From contig QCLX01000011.1 in assembly GCA_003214215.1 (NCBI GenBank), positions 1-42,544 on the forward strand: a DNA stretch of 42,544 nucleotides, written 5' to 3'. Below are positions 26,978 through 34,778 of the stretch, one piece after another (position 1 is the first letter of the stretch; every line of letters starts with the position of its first letter). The notes beneath the pieces were generated by a model, which searched no databases, was not told the DNA's origin, and saw only the letters and a program-made list of their open reading frames with translations. Source of the stretch: Prochlorococcus sp. AG-418-G18. Lineage in GTDB: Bacteria > Cyanobacteriota > Cyanobacteriia > PCC-6307 > Cyanobiaceae. The translations under genes were made by a program, and so were the position numbers.

Positions 26978-27943
26978 ATGGCAACAATCAGAAGAAGCGG
27001 CAGCGGCTGGCAGGTCCTTATCAGAAGTAAGAATTATGTCGGCCCGAGGTCAAGAACTTTTCTTTCCAAGGATCTGGCCCAATCATGGACTAATGCAGTC
27101 GAAGAGAGAACAAAAAAGGTTTTAAATAATATTCCCCTCACCCTGGGAGAGGCAATCAATGACTATATAAATGGTCCGCTGCTGCTCCACCGAAGTGCGG
27201 AGAATGAGAAATATCCTCTTAAAGTGACTGCTTCAAGCTGGCTGGGAGATATTCCACTAAGTGATCTACAGATAAAGCACTTTGCAGTCTGGAGAGATGA
27301 ACGATTACTAAAGGTGAAACCAAATACAGTAATGAGAGAACTGAGGATATTAAGAGTATTGCTGGACTGGGTAAAAGATGAGAGAGGAGCTGAAATAAAG
27401 GATAACCCCGCAAGGCATCTGAGAGTGAGGGGAACCGGAGATGCAAGAGCTCCATTTTTCACGAATGAAGATGAAAAAAGACTACTATTTGAACTGTCTC
27501 AGATGTCCAACCCAAATCATCTGAGACTCACAAAGCTTGCTCTGACAACTGGCTTTCGCCGCTCCGAACTTCTGAGCCTGACTTGGAGAAATATCAATTT
27601 AGAGAAAAACACAATCTATGTTCAAAGAAAGGAATGTGCAGCCAGAGGAAGATCGAGTTCCATGAGAATGGTTCCCTTACCTCACAAAGCAAAAGATCTT
27701 TTAAGAAGTTTTAAAAATAAAGAGGGAAAAATAATAAACCTCACGGAAGGATCTGCAAGAAACGGATTTGAAAGTGCAAGAAAGAAAGCAGGTTTAGAAT
27801 CTCTCAGATTTCATGACCTAAGGCACATTGCCATAAGTAGAATGTGGAGTTATGGAATGAATGCTCTAGAGATAAGTGCATGCAGTGGTCATAAAGATAT
27901 AAAAATGTTGATGAGATACAGTCATTATCAACTTACTTATTAG
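26978..27943 (+). CDS. tyrosine recombinase (tRNA-targeted integrase)
   Basis: A 321-residue site-specific recombinase that would insert and excise the island at tRNA-Thr. The N-terminal part (1-50, WQVLIRSKNYVGPRSRTF) looks like an arm-binding domain. A core-binding domain spans about 55-150. Catalytic residues are R194 (TGFRRSELLSLTW), H279 and R282 (FHDLRHIAISRM), H305 (CSGHKD) and nucleophile Y314 (LMRYSHY). All are present, so it may be active. Start 26978 is chosen because the domain begins there; a GTG-like upstream frame adds nothing. The coding sequence is clearly richer in G+C than the R-M genes that follow, which points to separate origin. Confidence 0.9.
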   Translation: MATIRRSGSGWQVLIRSKNYVGPRSRTFLSKDLAQSWTNAVEERTKKVLNNIPLTLGEAINDYINGPLLLHRSAENEKYPLKVTASSWLGDIPLSDLQIKHFAVWRDERLLKVKPNTVMRELRILRVLLDWVKDERGAEIKDNPARHLRVRGTGDARAPFFTNEDEKRLLFELSQMSNPNHLRLTKLALTTGFRRSELLSLTWRNINLEKNTIYVQRKECAARGRSSSMRMVPLPHKAKDLLRSFKNKEGKIINLTEGSARNGFESARKKAGLESLRFHDLRHIAISRMWSYGMNALEISACSGHKDIKMLMRYSHYQLTY

Positions 27944-28041
27944 CTTATTTAAAGCTCCAACGGGGGGGGGAGTTAAAGAAGTCTGCAACACGTATAAAAG
28001 TAAGAAGAAATTTTTATTAAAATTTCAAACGTGAAATTGAA

Positions 28042-28767
28042 CTAAACCTTTTTAACATCCCTTTTAAAGTTTCTTGCATTTTCACTTTCTTGAGATTTTA
28101 TATCCCCCTTACCGAAAAAAGCCCAACGAGGTTGGGGAATCTCGAGTGCGCGTTGAGTGGCTTTTCTACTATCGATTAGATCAAACCACGCTTTTAAATT
28201 AAGCAATCCATCCACTGGGACATTTGCCCAATAATAAGTTCTTGCCCAAGGATAAGTAGCAATATCAGCAATTGTAAATTCGTTACTGACGATAAATTCA
28301 TGTGATGCAAGTTGTTTATCAAGCACTTCAAATAAACGACGACTTTCATCTACATAACGCCTTATAGAAAACTGATTATTCTCGCCGTTTAAAGCAGCAA
28401 TCCTTTGAAAATACATCGCTTGACCCATCATTGGACCTATTCCACCAACTTGAAACATCAGCCATTGCATTGCTATAGATTTTTCATTGGCATTCCTAGG
28501 TAAGAACTTATTATATTTTTCGGCAAGATACCATAAAATTGCTCCACTCTCGAAAACACGGAAATCATTATTTGAACGATCAATAATAGAGGGGATTCTT
28601 CCATTGGGATTTATATTTTTGATGTAATATTCATCCTTCTGTTCGTTCTTTGAAAAATCAATATAAGTTAAATCATATTCAATACCAGCTTCCTCAAGAA
28701 AGATGATTGGTTTCCATCCATTCATAGTTGGCGCAGTATAAACATGTATATCTTTTTGAGAAGTCAT
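28042..28767 (-). CDS. glutathione S-transferase (YfcG/Ure2-like)
   Basis: A 241-residue cytoplasmic thiol transferase. The N-terminal thioredoxin-fold domain (about 3-85) starts DIHVYTAPTMNGWKPIIFLEE (the motif split here: YTAPTMNGWK then PIIFLEEAG) and contains the cis-proline motif NPNGRIPSI. The helical domain (about 95-215) carries the N-capping box FTIADIATYPW. These traits match GSTs of the YfcG type that reduce disulfides. ATG 28767 is used; an upstream ATG at 28818 overlaps the nuclease gene. It follows the restriction nuclease gene by 16 bases on the same strand and is likely cotranscribed with it. Confidence 0.85.
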   Translation of the reverse strand: MTSQKDIHVYTAPTMNGWKPIIFLEEAGIEYDLTYIDFSKNEQKDEYYIKNINPNGRIPSIIDRSNNDFRVFESGAILWYLAEKYNKFLPRNANEKSIAMQWLMFQVGGIGPMMGQAMYFQRIAALNGENNQFSIRRYVDESRRLFEVLDKQLASHEFIVSNEFTIADIATYPWARTYYWANVPVDGLLNLKAWFDLIDSRKATQRALEIPQPRWAFFGKGDIKSQESENARNFKRDVKKV

Positions 28768-28783
28768 TAAGTTATTTCTTTTA

Positions 28784-29674
28784 TTAAAAGTTCTTTGGGA
28801 TATAAATATCTTCCTCAAGAGTTTTCATGAATTTAGCATTACTTCTCCATTGGTTATATTGACGTTTATTTCTTGTTGTCAATCCAGTGTCATAAAAAAC
28901 ATCTTTGTTTTTTAAAAAACCTAGCCAATCATCTAAAACTATTTTTTTGAGAAATTTCAAACCATAAAAACCTCTTTTCTGATCAAAAAGACCAACAACA
29001 ATTCCATAAACACCAAATTTTCTTCTTATTCTTTCTTCAAGAGATACAGCAGCATTCTTTCCCTCAAACTGCACTTTTATAGGAAGATTATTTTCAACAA
29101 TATTTTCTCTAAAAGTTTTAAAGCTTGAGTCTGATCCATACCATTTATATATAAGAAGATTATTTTTCTGGAACTCTCTTGGAACACTCAATCCCTTTGA
29201 ATATCTTAGATCTTTATCGAAGTTATATTTTATTGAGATATCCGAATTATTTTCCTCCAATGATAGGCCTATATTTGTGGAGTCATTTATATAGGTTGGA
29301 ACATGTTCCCCGGACATAGAATAATAGATACCTTTTTCTAAATCATTCCTTTTAACACCCAAAGCCTCAACAAATTTCCACATATTTTTATAAGCATTTC
29401 CTTTCCTAAAAAGATCGTAGGATTCATCACAAAAAATTCTATAAGCTGGCCCCCAGTCACCCCAAGAAATTTTTTTAGATTCAATCTTACACTCAAAGCC
29501 ATCTAAATCTGCATTTCCATCAGCATCAATTTTTCCGCCCAAATTTGATTCCAGCCAATGTCCTTTTTTACCTTTATGATTTTTTATTAGATTATCTGAT
29601 TCTGGAAACCTTCCTACAACGTTTTTAAGAAAACTTTCAATAATCTTGGCTTTTGATTCTTCTTTGGAAATCAT
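28784..29674 (-). CDS. LlaMI-like type II restriction endonuclease (PD-(D/E)XK)
   Basis: A 296-residue protein. Near the N-terminus GHWLESNLGG (E42) is followed by NADLDGFECKIES, giving acidic residues D56/D58 and the E61-C-K63 catalytic signature, then KISWGDWGPAYRIF. This order of GHWLE, DLxGxExK and GDW is what I recall of the LlaMI / MutH-Sau3AI-like nuclease group; the exact family needs a search. It is downstream of the C5 methyltransferase on the same strand (117-base gap), so it is the probable partner. The cut site is unknown. LlaMI itself cuts CCNGG. Confidence 0.7.
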   Translation of the reverse strand: MISKEESKAKIIESFLKNVVGRFPESDNLIKNHKGKKGHWLESNLGGKIDADGNADLDGFECKIESKKISWGDWGPAYRIFCDESYDLFRKGNAYKNMWKFVEALGVKRNDLEKGIYYSMSGEHVPTYINDSTNIGLSLEENNSDISIKYNFDKDLRYSKGLSVPREFQKNNLLIYKWYGSDSSFKTFRENIVENNLPIKVQFEGKNAAVSLEERIRRKFGVYGIVVGLFDQKRGFYGLKFLKKIVLDDWLGFLKNKDVFYDTGLTTRNKRQYNQWRSNAKFMKTLEEDIYIPKNF

Positions 29675-29791
29675 TTATTTTAACAAAAGATTTTTAATCT
29701 TTATAAAAATAAAATTTTATATTTTTAAGAAAATAATTTTTTGATTTATTACGTCATCTTCATATTTTAGAAATAAAGATTTTCAATATTA

Positions 29792-30709
29792 CTAAAGATA
29801 CTCAACTATCTTTTTTGCAATTGCACGAATTACTGGCACTGAAACAGAATTCCCAAACTGTTTATAAGCTTGCATATCACTTACTGGAATTTTGAATCCT
29901 TCAGGAAATCCCTGTAATTTTCTTGCTTCATTTGGAGTAAGCATTCTAGGAGTTTCTTTACCATCATCAATCCATATTTCAGAACCATCTTTGTAGTATC
30001 TTGCAGAAATAGTACTTGTATATTCTGAATCTTTATTAAATAATGAGTATCCAAAACCATATCCTCTTTTACGATTATTCTCTTTCCTTCTTATAGCACT
30101 CTCCCACATTCTGCTGGAAATTGTGTATTTTTCAGGAATATTTTCATCCAGTATTTCTCCTAACTTAGTTTTGATATTTAAAGGATCAGGAAATTGAAAA
30201 AATATAAAGTCTATATATCCAAAAATAAAAATTCTTTCTCGATTTTGTGGAACCCCAAAATCTTTAGCATTTAAAATTTTATACTCAACCGTTTGATATC
30301 CTAATTCCCTTAAAACACTCATGATTGTGTTAAATGTTTTTCCACTATCATGACCTCTTAAATGTTTTACATTTTCCAATAAAAATGCTTTCGGCTTATG
30401 GTATTTGAGTATCCTTGCAATATCAAAAAACAAAGTTCCTCTTGTATCTTGAAATCCTTTCTTTAAACCAGCTTGAGAAAAAGCTTGACAAGGAAATCCG
30501 CCAACTAACAAATCATGCTTTGGAATCTCTTTTTCATCGATTTTTGTTATGTCTCCATAAGGGACTTCACCAAAATTAGCCTCATAAGTAATTTGAGAAA
30601 ATTTGTCCCACTCAGAAGAAAAAACGCATTCACCACCAAGTTCTTCAAAGGGAATCCTGATGCCGCCTATTCCCGCAAAAAGATCAATAAATTTAAACTT
30701 GCTAACCAT
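29792..30709 (-). CDS. dcm: DNA (cytosine-5) methyltransferase of a type II R-M system
   Basis: A 305-residue C5 methyltransferase that transfers methyl groups from SAM to cytosine in a short recognition site. Motif I is DLFAGIGGIR (9-18), motif IV holds the nucleophile C74 in GGFPCQAFSQ, motif VI is LLENVKHL, motif VIII is PQNRERIFIFGY, and motifs IX/X are RKLQGFPEG and YKQFGNSVSVPV. Target domain (about 195-255) is short and unrecognised. It shields the host from the nuclease encoded downstream and shares a divergent intergenic region with a second PD-(D/E)XK protein. Confidence 0.95.
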   Translation of the reverse strand: MVSKFKFIDLFAGIGGIRIPFEELGGECVFSSEWDKFSQITYEANFGEVPYGDITKIDEKEIPKHDLLVGGFPCQAFSQAGLKKGFQDTRGTLFFDIARILKYHKPKAFLLENVKHLRGHDSGKTFNTIMSVLRELGYQTVEYKILNAKDFGVPQNRERIFIFGYIDFIFFQFPDPLNIKTKLGEILDENIPEKYTISSRMWESAIRRKENNRKRGYGFGYSLFNKDSEYTSTISARYYKDGSEIWIDDGKETPRMLTPNEARKLQGFPEGFKIPVSDMQAYKQFGNSVSVPVIRAIAKKIVEYL

Positions 30710-30957
30710 TCTTATTTTCTTTAATTTAATAGAGATAAATTACAAAAAACCATGTTCTAATTTTAACTTTTTTAAAAGGTTTTAAAAGAACTTGTTTTGG
30801 GATAAAAATTAGTAATATTTAATAATTAAATTAGACAAAAATAATTTACTTGTAATGAATTATCAAAGATAAACCAACCTTAAAGTAATACAGATAAAGA
30901 CTAGAGCTATAATTTTGAAAATTTTATTAAATAAACAACTTTAAACTATTTAAAAAA
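30710..30957. promoter_or_regulatory. divergent intergenic region of the R-M cassette
   Basis: About 250 AT-rich bases separate the methyltransferase (-) and the second nuclease (+). The region must hold both promoters. I see no controller (C) protein gene and no obvious C-box. Confidence 0.4.
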
Positions 30958-32004
30958 TTGATGAATATTACAAGGGATCAAATTATAGATAGCCTATATA
31001 AAATAATGTGTACAAGCACAACCACGGCTATTGATAATAAAGTTTCAAATAATGATTATTTCAAAAGAAGAGTTTTAGGATTCAAAGCAGAGATTGAATT
31101 TGAAGAGGAATTAAAAAAATCAGATTTTAGCTTTCTAAAAGGGGGTATATTACTTTCCCCTAGGCTTGATGGAAGCAAAGATATGAAAAACAAATTTGCA
31201 TACATCACAATTGACTCATTACATCAAAATCAATATTTAGGGATATATTCCGGCATTTCCAAGTGGGATGAAATAGAAATTTTATATTATGCAAAAATTA
31301 ATTTGGAAGACTGGAGAGAAGAAAATTATGAAGTAAAAGAAAATAAGGGGGCAAAATTAGTAAACAAAAAGATACTTGTTCCAAGCTTTAAATTATTTAA
31401 ATTTGATAGAAATTCAAATTCTTTTAAAGAGAGTTTTGAAAACAATTTCTCAGATATTTTAAAAATAGGAAATAAAAGAACAAAAAAATCATCTAAGTTT
31501 CATTTGAGGAAAAGAGAACACTTTGATTATTTCAAAAATTATGATCTTGAAACTCTAAAAAAAATTTATGCCGAGAGATATTTTCTTGATAAAAAAAAGA
31601 ATGAAGATGTAATAGTTAATACTATTGATCTAGATGGATTTATTATTAAAAAAGAAAAAACATTTATTGTAGAAATCAAAGAAAAAACGCCAATAAAACC
31701 AGAAAATATTAAATCAATGAGCAATAAACATTTTTGGTCGTATGGTTGGGATACAAGAAGAATATTATGGTACTCAGAAGTTCAAAAAAAGACCGGTTTT
31801 GAGATTTTTTATATAGTCAGACAAATTGAGAATAGAAAAGATAGAAAATTTGTTCAATGGGATGGTATTTCTTTAAATGATTATTTAAAGGGGATTTCAT
31901 GGAGCAACTCAACAGGAGGAGGTGGAGGCGGTGACACTTTAACTGTGCCTTATAATCATTTTCTTAGTCTTCAAAAATTATTAGATAAAACATATTTATT
32001 TTAG
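30958..32004 (+). CDS. putative PD-(D/E)XK restriction endonuclease, unassigned family
   Basis: A 348-residue protein divergent from the methyltransferase. A nuclease core is suggested by D224/D226 in TIDLDGF followed by IVEIKEK (E239, K241), with an upstream helix glutamate (E45 in GFKAEIEFEEEL). Near the C-terminus six glycines (320-325) run into DTLTVPYNHF, a pattern that may hold DNA or a nucleotide loop. I recognise no named family. It is AT-rich like the methyltransferase and lies tail-to-tail with vsr. It could be the true restriction partner or an independent nuclease. Confidence 0.6.
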   Translation: MMNITRDQIIDSLYKIMCTSTTTAIDNKVSNNDYFKRRVLGFKAEIEFEEELKKSDFSFLKGGILLSPRLDGSKDMKNKFAYITIDSLHQNQYLGIYSGISKWDEIEILYYAKINLEDWREENYEVKENKGAKLVNKKILVPSFKLFKFDRNSNSFKESFENNFSDILKIGNKRTKKSSKFHLRKREHFDYFKNYDLETLKKIYAERYFLDKKKNEDVIVNTIDLDGFIIKKEKTFIVEIKEKTPIKPENIKSMSNKHFWSYGWDTRRILWYSEVQKKTGFEIFYIVRQIENRKDRKFVQWDGISLNDYLKGISWSNSTGGGGGGDTLTVPYNHFLSLQKLLDKTYLF

Positions 32005-32012
32005 TTTTTAAA

Positions 32013-32438
32013 CTATCTTTTTTTGATAAATTTTTTAAAAATTTGCTCTAAATTTATTTTTTTATTTCTTATTTCACATTCCCAGATAATAATAATTTTC
32101 CAACCCTTTGAAGACAAATTTTCTTGATTTATCTTATCTCTATTGATATTTTCATTGAATTTTTTATTCCAGAATTCCTGTCTTGTTTTTGGAGTGGAAG
32201 CATACTTGCAATTCTGATGCCTATGCCAGAAACATCCATGTACAAAGATAACAGTTTTATATTTTGGGAGGACAATATCAGGAGACCCTGGTAAATTTTT
32301 TGAATGAAGTCTGAATCTATATCCCATTGAATGGAGAACTTTTCTAACCTTGATTTCAGGCTTTGTATTCTTCGATTTAATGGCAGACATATTCCTTGAT
32401 CTCTGCTCACTTACCTCATGTATTACTTCACTACTCAT
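32013..32438 (-). CDS. vsr: very short patch repair endonuclease
   Basis: A 141-residue Vsr-type nuclease that nicks 5' of the T in T:G mismatches left by deaminated 5-methylcytosine. The N-terminal block MSAIKSKNTKPEIKVRK, catalytic D54 in GSPDIVLPKYK, the zinc and active-site region HGCFWHRHQNCKY (His 68, His 72, Cys 77) and WECEI near the end are family hallmarks. Length fits (about 135-155). It accompanies the C5 methyltransferase of the same island, in which case it would limit C-to-T mutation at that system's sites. Confidence 0.93.
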   Translation of the reverse strand: MSSEVIHEVSEQRSRNMSAIKSKNTKPEIKVRKVLHSMGYRFRLHSKNLPGSPDIVLPKYKTVIFVHGCFWHRHQNCKYASTPKTRQEFWNKKFNENINRDKINQENLSSKGWKIIIIWECEIRNKKINLEQIFKKFIKKR

Positions 32439-32754
32439 CTAAACAATCAGTTTTAAACAATATACTCACCATCACCCTATAGGTACCTTTATACAGTACG
32501 TGCATTATGTGTTTACACACATACCCACGTATCAGATATAAGAAGTTTAGTTGTAGTTGAGAGTGGTTTATTTTCAGTACTTACAATGATGATGTATACA
32601 CATCCAGTAAGTAGTCCCTACTCAATCTCCTGTCTTTTTCCCTTTCTCCCCGTGTTTAATGAGGGAGTTGGATAAATCATTGCAATTACTGGGATCTCAG
32701 AGGTCAGCATTTTACATGAAATTCATATATATTTAACAGAGTTTGTCTTCAGTA
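32439..32754. other. gene-poor gap after vsr
   Basis: About 316 bases. They contain an inverted repeat ATGTGT-TTAC-ACACAT (32507-32522), which resembles a small dimer-binding site, and a 29-codon frame at 32586-32675 that I do not accept as a gene. The vsr promoter should be near 32440-32500. Otherwise nothing is recognised. Confidence 0.4.
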
Positions 32755-32949
32755 ATGTCACTATCGTCATACAGGATGCATAGAATTTATCTTGCAGCGA
32801 CCATGAATTATGGTCTTGGTTCTGATGATCCAGAAGAGTTTGCTTACTACAACAAAATCAGAAAAGAGATGGATGATATGAAAAAAGAGCCAGTTAAAAA
32901 AGGTATACCCCTTATTAATTGGGATACCCCCAAAGGAATAGATAAATGA
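32755..32949 (+). CDS. small hypothetical protein, 64 residues
   Basis: No known family. The N-terminal part (SSYRMHRIYLAAT) is followed by DDPEEFAYYNKIRKEMDD and KKGIPLINWDTP. The IRKE(M/L) and I(N/D)W pattern recurs in the small protein at 34068-34247, suggesting related proteins. Start ATG 32755 is chosen; a TTG 12 bases upstream is possible. The stop overlaps the start of a tiny membrane-protein frame by 4 bases (ATGA), which argues for translation coupling. Confidence 0.6.
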   Translation: MSLSSYRMHRIYLAATMNYGLGSDDPEEFAYYNKIRKEMDDMKKEPVKKGIPLINWDTPKGIDK

Positions 32950-33041
32950 ATCTGAATACTTTTTTATTAATTGATGGGAGTCTGATGCTTATTGGTCTAC
33001 CTTTACTGATGATTCTTAAAGGCAAAAAGAAGACTCCCTAA
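32946..33041 (+). CDS. 31-residue single-span membrane microprotein
   Basis: Sequence begins MNLNTFLLIDGSLML and ends LKGKKKTP. One hydrophobic span (about 5-24) is followed by a basic tail, so the N-terminus is likely outside. The ATG overlaps the preceding stop as ATGA, and spacing supports coupled translation. A similar protein with N-x-F and KGKK at the end occurs at 39189-39278 in the same island. Too small for a family assignment. Confidence 0.5.
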   Translation: MNLNTFLLIDGSLMLIGLPLLMILKGKKKTP

Positions 33042-33045
33042 GTCA

Positions 33046-33828
33046 TTATTTAACCGCGAAAGTTACTCCCATAACGGCAGTTATATCTTTCTTAATTGTA
33101 GTCGTATCATAAGAACCCCAGCTACTTACTCTCGTGGAATTAGGAACTGTTATCTGGAAAACACCTGTATTGACTTTCTTAAGACCACCCACTTCAGATC
33201 CTGCCTGAAGGGCAATAGCCTCAGCTCTGATTCGGGCATCCTTTGCAGCTTTTGCGAGCATATCAACTCTTTTATCAGCAAGCTTTGAATATGTGAATTC
33301 TGGAGAGCTTGGTCTTACTAAAACACCATCTCCAAGAAGTTCAGTTATCTTGCTGTGGGTCTTTTGAATTCGATGAACATCATTGCTCTGGATTTCAATA
33401 CTCTGATAGGTAATCCATTCAGTTCTTATAATTTCATTTGTCTTGGGATGCTTGGTTTCATATTCTTTTATGCTGGCAGGTCCTAGATAAACTTCCTGTT
33501 TTATACCATCTTCAATTCCATTGGCTTTAAGAAAATTCATAGTCTTTTTCATTGACTCCTTATGCTTGTTGAATGAGTCGATCTGAGTCTTTCCTGTAGC
33601 CCTTACCTGCACGGACCACTTAGCAATATCACTCTCAAAACTTTCAGTACTTGCGCCTGTAACAGTGATGGAATTCTCAACCATTCTGAACCCTCTCACA
33701 AGGACCGTGGAGGCGCCTATAAATCCTCCGAGAGATAAGACAGCCATTGCGAAAACAAGTGGCGGGGTGCGGCGTATAACACCCAGAGAATCGCTTGGCA
33801 GCGACCTGAGTCTCTTAATAATTTTCAT
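33046..33828 (-). CDS. SIMPL (DUF541) domain protein, membrane-anchored
   Basis: A 260-residue protein with a basic N-terminus, one hydrophobic span at about 24-45 (PPLVFAMAVLSLGGFIGAST) and a SIMPL domain over about 50-255. Markers are ENSITVTGAS near 51, SVQVRATGKTQI, and DARIRAEAIALQAGSEVGG near 195. It is probably exported and membrane-tethered. The domain's biochemical role is unresolved; it is linked to signalling and stress in other bacteria. Base composition is visibly higher in G+C than the neighbouring AT-rich genes. It is convergent with the microprotein gene, 4 bases away. Confidence 0.85.
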   Translation of the reverse strand: MKIIKRLRSLPSDSLGVIRRTPPLVFAMAVLSLGGFIGASTVLVRGFRMVENSITVTGASTESFESDIAKWSVQVRATGKTQIDSFNKHKESMKKTMNFLKANGIEDGIKQEVYLGPASIKEYETKHPKTNEIIRTEWITYQSIEIQSNDVHRIQKTHSKITELLGDGVLVRPSSPEFTYSKLADKRVDMLAKAAKDARIRAEAIALQAGSEVGGLKKVNTGVFQITVPNSTRVSSWGSYDTTTIKKDITAVMGVTFAVK

Positions 33829-34067
33829 TGTCTATCAGTATGTGTGTAGGAGCTTTTTAACAGCTGAACCGAAAGAAAAATTATTAGAAAATCCCTGACT
33901 TTTATTCTTTCGTTTCTATCTGGCCATTAATGGAAACATCTTATGTTGATGTGCCAATTTTGGAGTCGGTTACTTATATTGCCAAATGAAATAATTGTTC
34001 GCAAGAAGTATATTTGTATTATGAGAAAAATTATTTAGAACTAAAAAATTTCTATATAAACCAAACT

Positions 34068-34247
34068 ATGGAATTATTTACTAGAGAAACTATTGGCAAC
34101 TACACAAATGATCCTTACGCAAAGAATGATCATAAATATTCCAAAGAAATGCAAGAGATAAGAAAAGAATTAAGAAAGCTAGATCAAGAAACCAAAAAAG
34201 ATGGGGGAGTGATTGATTGGAATTATATGCTCAATGACATGATGTAA
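34068..34247 (+). CDS. small hypothetical protein, 59 residues
   Basis: Predicted from ATG 34068; a TTG at 34014 would lengthen it by 18 residues. The sequence is charged and helical (YSKEMQEIRKELRKLDQETK) and ends GGVIDWNYMLNDMM. The IRKEL and IDW pattern resembles that of the small protein at 32755-32949. It shares its last base with the start of the Zn-ribbon gene (TAATG overlap), so they should be coupled. Function unknown. Confidence 0.6.
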   Translation: MELFTRETIGNYTNDPYAKNDHKYSKEMQEIRKELRKLDQETKKDGGVIDWNYMLNDMM

Positions 34248-34744
34248 TGGGGAAAAGAGGAAAGCCAAAAAGAATAATCCGATGCAGCAAGCCAACTGTT
34301 TGCCCAGAGTGCGGTAATAGAAAATTTTTAATTATTTTTTATGGTATGCCAACTCAAAAGGTTTGGGATGATACTGGGAGGTATGACTGTAGAGGATGTT
34401 GTCTACCTCCATTTGTAGAAGTTGTAGACCATAAAGATGGCAATATATATCATTGCCCAGAGCCAAAATATGTATGTAGTAAGAAGAGTTGCAGTTTAGA
34501 AGTTTATCTGAGAGAAGAGGCAGAAATAATGCCGCCAATAGATGACTCATCTTATTTCAATGGCAGTAAATGGATTGAGAGCGATTTTGTAATTCAAAGC
34601 CAACAGGCAGCAAGATTAAGAAACAAAGTTTGGGAGAATGGTGGCAATGGAGAAGAAGCATTGCAAAAAGCGTTTAAAACTAAAACTATCCGGCAACTAC
34701 ATCAACTCCAAAGAGAATTATTAGGATGTAAAAATAAGGATTGA
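34247..34744 (+). CDS. Zn-ribbon protein, unknown function
   Basis: A 165-residue protein. A basic N-terminus (GKRGKPKRIIRC) is followed by CPECGNRKF (Cys at 19 and 22) and YDCRGCC (Cys 48, 51, 52), which together form a likely four-Cys zinc ribbon, and further cysteines in YHCPEPKYVCSKKSC. The C-terminal half is helical with QQAARLRNKVWENGG and TIRQLHQLQREL. I recognise no family. A zinc-stabilised nucleic-acid-binding or transcription-accessory role is a guess based on the basic ribbon. It is coupled to the small gene immediately before it. Confidence 0.65.
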   Translation: MGKRGKPKRIIRCSKPTVCPECGNRKFLIIFYGMPTQKVWDDTGRYDCRGCCLPPFVEVVDHKDGNIYHCPEPKYVCSKKSCSLEVYLREEAEIMPPIDDSSYFNGSKWIESDFVIQSQQAARLRNKVWENGGNGEEALQKAFKTKTIRQLHQLQRELLGCKNKD

Positions 34745-34778
34745 TGAAAATTAAAGTGAATTAAAGAACTACTTTGAC

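Noticed and set aside
26898-27125. A 75-codon frame overlapping the integrase start
   Set aside because: It lies in another frame of the integrase gene and crosses the terminator hairpin; the recombinase frame carries all catalytic residues.
32586-32675. A 29-codon frame starting with three ATGs
   Set aside because: No hydrophobic or charged pattern, no coupling with a neighbour, no Shine-Dalgarno site and no resemblance to the other microproteins.
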